Shown here piece after piece: positions 5,749 to 7,806 of a stretch of 7,806 bases of DNA. The translations under genes and the position numbers were made by a program. The first letter of the stretch is position 1, and each line of letters begins with the position of its first letter. This DNA comes from Defluviitaleaceae bacterium (GTDB lineage Bacteria > Bacillota > Clostridia > Lachnospirales > WQUN01). The notes beneath the pieces were generated by a model. The model was not told where the DNA came from, ran no database searches, and was given only the letters and a program-made list of their open reading frames with translations. Where the stretch lies: assembly GCA_009783525.1 (NCBI GenBank), contig WRDG01000104.1, positions 1 through 7,806 on the forward strand, written 5' to 3'.

Positions 5749-6465
5749 ATGAAGAAGGTGTTTTTTATTAGTAAAATAAGTTTCAACAACATTGAAGCAG
5801 AATATCAATTAACCTTCGAAAAAGATCATCTGTTTGCAAACATAAACGGCGGGCTTTGGCTGATAGACACGGGTGCGCCCGTCAGCTTCGGCAATGTTGA
5901 ATGCTTACTTTTTTGCAAAAACAATTTTCCTATCAATAAAAATTATTACGGCTTTACCGCAGAAACGGTATCGCAGTATTTGGGCGTTTACTGCACGGGT
6001 TTGTTGGGCGTGGACCTGCTGAACAGTTTCGACATAATTTTTCACGCGGAAGAAAAAACATTATTTGCTTCATCAGATGTAATTCCGTTCAATGGCAAAA
6101 ACGAACCGTTGGACGATATTTTCGGTATCCCTATCATAAATGTTAACATCAAAAATATGCCATACCGGATGATTTTCGATACAGGCGCACAAATTTCGTA
6201 TTTTCAAAGCGGTACGATAAACCATTTTCCTACGGCAGGCATTTTCAACGATTTTCATTTAACCATCGGCAGATACGAAACGGAAACATACAATGTACCG
6301 ATGATGTTTTTCAACAAACAATACATTGTCCGCTGCGGTACGCTTCCCGAACCGATTGCAATGACAATCCGCACTGCAAAAACGACAGGAATCGTCGGAT
6401 GTGAAATTTTGCGCGAATGTGTAGCGGGTTATTTTCCACGCCGTCGCTTGTTGGCTGTGCTGTGA
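5749..6465 (+). CDS. Two-lobed retropepsin-like aspartic protease, 238 aa
   Basis: Two retropepsin-type active-site motifs lie in one chain: LWLIDTGAPVSF (D40 T41 G42 A43) and RMIFDTGAQISY (D144 T145 G146 A147). Each is followed by the usual hydrophobic-hydrophobic-Gly element and an acidic residue: TGLLGVDLL (83-91) and TGIVGCEIL (213-221). The chain is thus two similar half-units of about 100-120 residues, each like a bacterial Asp_protease_2/retropepsin domain. Retropepsins normally dimerise to supply two Asp residues; here one chain supplies both, as in pepsin but much shorter. Both catalytic Asp are present, so activity is plausible. No signal peptide or membrane segment is seen, suggesting a cytoplasmic protein, possibly acting on the membrane protein encoded upstream (inference). 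ATG 5749 lacks a Shine-Dalgarno; an ATT at 5767 lies 8 nt after AAGAAGG and is a rarer alternative. It ends convergently with the gene at 6602-7354. Confidence 0.85.
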   Translation: MKKVFFISKISFNNIEAEYQLTFEKDHLFANINGGLWLIDTGAPVSFGNVECLLFCKNNFPINKNYYGFTAETVSQYLGVYCTGLLGVDLLNSFDIIFHAEEKTLFASSDVIPFNGKNEPLDDIFGIPIINVNIKNMPYRMIFDTGAQISYFQSGTINHFPTAGIFNDFHLTIGRYETETYNVPMMFFNKQYIVRCGTLPEPIAMTIRTAKTTGIVGCEILRECVAGYFPRRRLLAVL

Positions 6466-6483
6466 AATAATTAATGTATATTA

Positions 6484-6587
6484 TTAAGGAACCTTTATAA
6501 ACTCCGCTTCGTTCAACTTTTAATCCTTCGTTAATGCATTCGAAAAGATTAAAAACGACTCAGTTGGGCTCATAAAGGTTCCCTTAA
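6484..6587. repeat. Palindromic MITE-like element, copy B
   Basis: The outer arms TTAAGGAACCTTTAT (6484-6498) and 6572-6587 are inverted repeats with one bulged base. The inner arms TTTTAATC (6518-6525) and GATTAAAA (6547-6554) extend imperfectly with CTTCG/CGAAAAG around a 10-nt loop. Read on the minus strand, the right end (GGAACCTTTATGAGCCCA...TGAG..GTTTTTAATC) aligns with the left end of the element at 4048. The element lies between convergent gene ends, where its hairpin could also help end both transcripts, although no strong T-run follows. Confidence 0.65.
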
Positions 6588-6601
6588 TTTAAACATGTTT
6601 T

Positions 6602-7354
6602 TTAACGTGGCTTAGTTAATTCCGCATCAATTTCTTCTATTCTACTTTGGCATATTGCAATATTTTTATCAATTTCCGATATTTCTAAGTTAACTTGAGA
6701 ATACTTCGCATTTATTAAATCATTATTTTTATTAAATTCTTTCAATTCATTTTTTTTATGCATTCGAAACGGCTTTAATATTTTTATTCGCGCAATTATG
6801 CAAACAAGCGACAAAATTAGAGAACTACCGTAAGGGGTGAAAAATGCACTTATAATACCTACGAGAATTGCAAACGTTAAAAATTTTGTTTTCGGTTTAT
6901 TTTTATATATCGACGACATCGCTATACTATAATTCTGTTCAAGATCATTTTTTTCAGCAAGCATTTCCATACGCCCAGGCACTTTTTCGATTTTACTTTT
7001 TAATTCTATTATTTGTTCATTTAACGTCTTTTTTTTATTTATAAGCTCATTTTTTAATTCGAAATTTATTGCCCAATATTCATCAATCTTTGCTTTTTGC
7101 AATTCTGATTTTAACTTTATCAATTCATTATTTAATTGATTAATTTTCGTATTATGCTTAGCAATTTCTGATGCAAGTTGATCGTCTATTTTTTTTATTC
7201 CGCCTGTGTGGGACATAGCATAATAATCTTGTGGTGAAAGATTTGCCATCATATCATCATATACTTTTTTTAATATCTCTATACTTTTTTCTTCTTTTTT
7301 AATATCGTTGTTTATACGTTCTATTTCCTTGTTAATAATTGATACATTGCTCAT
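6602..7354 (-). CDS. Coiled-coil / TM-hairpin / coiled-coil protein, 250 aa, unrecognised
   Basis: ATG 7354 follows AAAGGAG (7361-7367) by 6 nt, and a promoter lies about 100 bp upstream. Residues about 5-38 and 55-145 are rich in Lys, Glu, Asn, Ile and Leu with heptad-like spacing and should form long coiled coils. Two hydrophobic segments at about 157-174 and 177-195, joined by a short FFTPYG turn, look like a membrane hairpin. Residues about 200-247 form a second coiled coil. Both coils would lie on the same side of the membrane, probably the cytoplasm, since the flanks are Lys-rich. There is no enzymatic motif. The gene is far more AT-rich than the secreted-protein genes to the left, which may indicate foreign origin, although low GC with a Lys/Asn-rich product can also be local. 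I do not recognise the family. It is convergent with the protease gene. Confidence 0.8.
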   Translation of the reverse strand: MSNVSIINKEIERINNDIKKEEKSIEILKKVYDDMMANLSPQDYYAMSHTGGIKKIDDQLASEIAKHNTKINQLNNELIKLKSELQKAKIDEYWAINFELKNELINKKKTLNEQIIELKSKIEKVPGRMEMLAEKNDLEQNYSIAMSSIYKNKPKTKFLTFAILVGIISAFFTPYGSSLILSLVCIIARIKILKPFRMHKKNELKEFNKNNDLINAKYSQVNLEISEIDKNIAICQSRIEEIDAELTKPR

Positions 7355-7450
7355 TTAAAACTCCTTTGTTAATTTACTTCATTTATTTATTATATATAAA
7401 CAACCATAATACATTAAAAATATTTTTTCTATTAATTTATATCGGTTACC

Positions 7451-7478
7451 ATTATATTGTACGAATTTTGTTTGTAAA
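7451..7478 (-). promoter_or_regulatory. Sigma-A-type promoter for the coiled-coil membrane protein gene
   Basis: On the minus strand TTTACA (7478-7473) is followed after 16 nt by a perfect TATAAT (7456-7451). Transcription would start near 7444, leaving about 90 nt of very AT-rich leader before the ATG at 7354. The spacer is one base shorter than ideal, and the region is AT-rich, so chance matches are possible. Confidence 0.55.
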
Positions 7479-7617
7479 TAAATAAGTCGACTTAAAATCA
7501 GAGGCTTAGCCGTTTCGGATTTTTGCGATCATAATTGGCAGCAGGCACAAAACGACTGTCTAAAAGCAAAATAAAATATGCTTTATTTTAAAATCTCACA
7601 AGCTCCCAATTGGGCTA

Positions 7618-7716
7618 TCAGTTCGAATGAAAAGCCATTATTATAGAAGAACATGAAATAATTAAAAGCCACCATTTTAATACATTTGATACTAGATTAG
7701 TAATCTTTTTTAACAT
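7618..7716 (-). CDS. Possible 32-residue hydrophobic small protein
   Basis: ATG 7716 to TGA 7618 encodes 32 residues: a basic start (MLKKITNLV), then a hydrophobic, Trp-containing stretch (LKWWLLIISC) that could span or lie on a membrane. It begins one codon after the stop of the preceding open stretch and in the same frame, so it could be re-initiated from it or be the other half of one broken gene. No Shine-Dalgarno is visible, and such peptides arise readily by chance in AT-rich DNA. Confidence 0.2.
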   Translation of the reverse strand: MLKKITNLVSNVLKWWLLIISCSSIIMAFHSN

Positions 7717-7719
7717 TAT

Positions 7720-7806
7720 TTATTTTAAAACTATCCACATTCCTAAAATGCACGGTATCAATGAAATCGTAACACTGATATGGAAAGCATTAATTAGGTT
7801 TTGCAA
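7720..7806 (-). CDS. Possible C-terminal end of a membrane protein running in from the right edge
   Basis: The minus strand is open for 28 codons from the window edge to TAA 7722-7720. It ends with a hydrophobic segment (SLIPCILGMWIVLK) resembling a transmembrane helix with a basic end. The start lies outside the window, and 28 open codons are weak evidence. The small hydrophobic ORF starts two codons after this stop, in the same frame. Confidence 0.25.
   Translation of the reverse strand: MQNLINAFHISVTISLIPCILGMWIVLK

Larger units (their letters stand above)
7479..7806. other. AT-rich right end without a convincing gene
   Basis: No frame here has both good length and a ribosome site. Visible structures are an AT-only 8-bp hairpin (AAAATAAA 7568-7575 with TTTATTTT 7582-7589) and a 10-bp palindrome CCCAATTGGG (7605-7614 region). 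Two short same-frame open stretches on the minus strand are listed separately with low confidence. Confidence 0.5.

Noticed and set aside
7485..7510. tRNA-Leu-like anticodon arm (GACTTAAAATC) on the plus strand, with TTCGGAT and TTCGAAT further on.
   Set aside because: The anticodon stem does not pair, no matching T-stem flanks TTCGGAT or TTCGAAT (7621-7628 region), and no acceptor stem or CCA is seen.
7748..7806. Plus-strand frame from ATG 7748 open to the right edge.
   Set aside because: No ribosome site, only 19 codons, and it overlaps an equally weak open stretch on the other strand.

Overview
The window looks like chromosomal DNA of an anaerobic, Clostridia-like member of the Bacillota, probably a gut or sludge lineage. 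This is inferred from secreted proteins built of cohesin-like, dockerin and BspA-type leucine-rich-repeat modules, from strong AGGAGG ribosome sites, and from Cys-rich 'GH-T / TC-EDG' surface repeats that are common in uncultured Clostridia. The exact taxon cannot be fixed from this sequence alone. No rRNA, convincing tRNA, transposase, integrase or CRISPR array was seen.

Left block (1-4260, minus strand, relatively GC-rich): two secreted proteins. The gene at 1619-4015 encodes a signal peptide, leucine-rich repeats, a cohesin-like module, a dockerin, a second cohesin-like module and an Ig-like tail. It has a good sigma-A-type promoter (4228-4257) and a leader of about 200 nt filled by a palindromic, MITE-like element (4048-4203). 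Downstream of it, and running off the left edge, is a second secreted protein with one cohesin-like module, an eight-cysteine cluster and Cys-rich repeats. A short leader ORF with a very strong ribosome site precedes it. No convincing terminator lies between the two genes, so they may form an operon of cell-surface or matrix proteins able to interlock through cohesin and dockerin modules.

Middle block (4260-6600, plus strand): an AT-rich spacer, then a doubtful ORF that is mostly a 12-copy 21-bp tandem repeat (4489-4740), then a probable two-gene unit. That unit is a single-pass membrane protein (4932-5636, TTG start set by its ribosome site) and a compact protein with two retropepsin-type DTGA motifs (5749-6465), which reads as an internally duplicated, pepsin-like aspartic protease. 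A nine-codon ORF with a good ribosome site sits in frame just upstream of the protease gene.

Right block (6480-7806, strikingly AT-rich): a second copy of the palindromic element (6484-6587) lies between the convergent ends of the protease gene and a minus-strand gene. The latter encodes a coiled-coil / transmembrane-hairpin / coiled-coil protein (6602-7354) with its own promoter (7451-7478). The last 330 bases hold only weak candidates for small membrane peptides.

The most interesting items are the two-lobed retropepsin-like protein beside a membrane partner, and the dispersed palindromic element, one copy of which forms the leader of the cohesin/dockerin gene.
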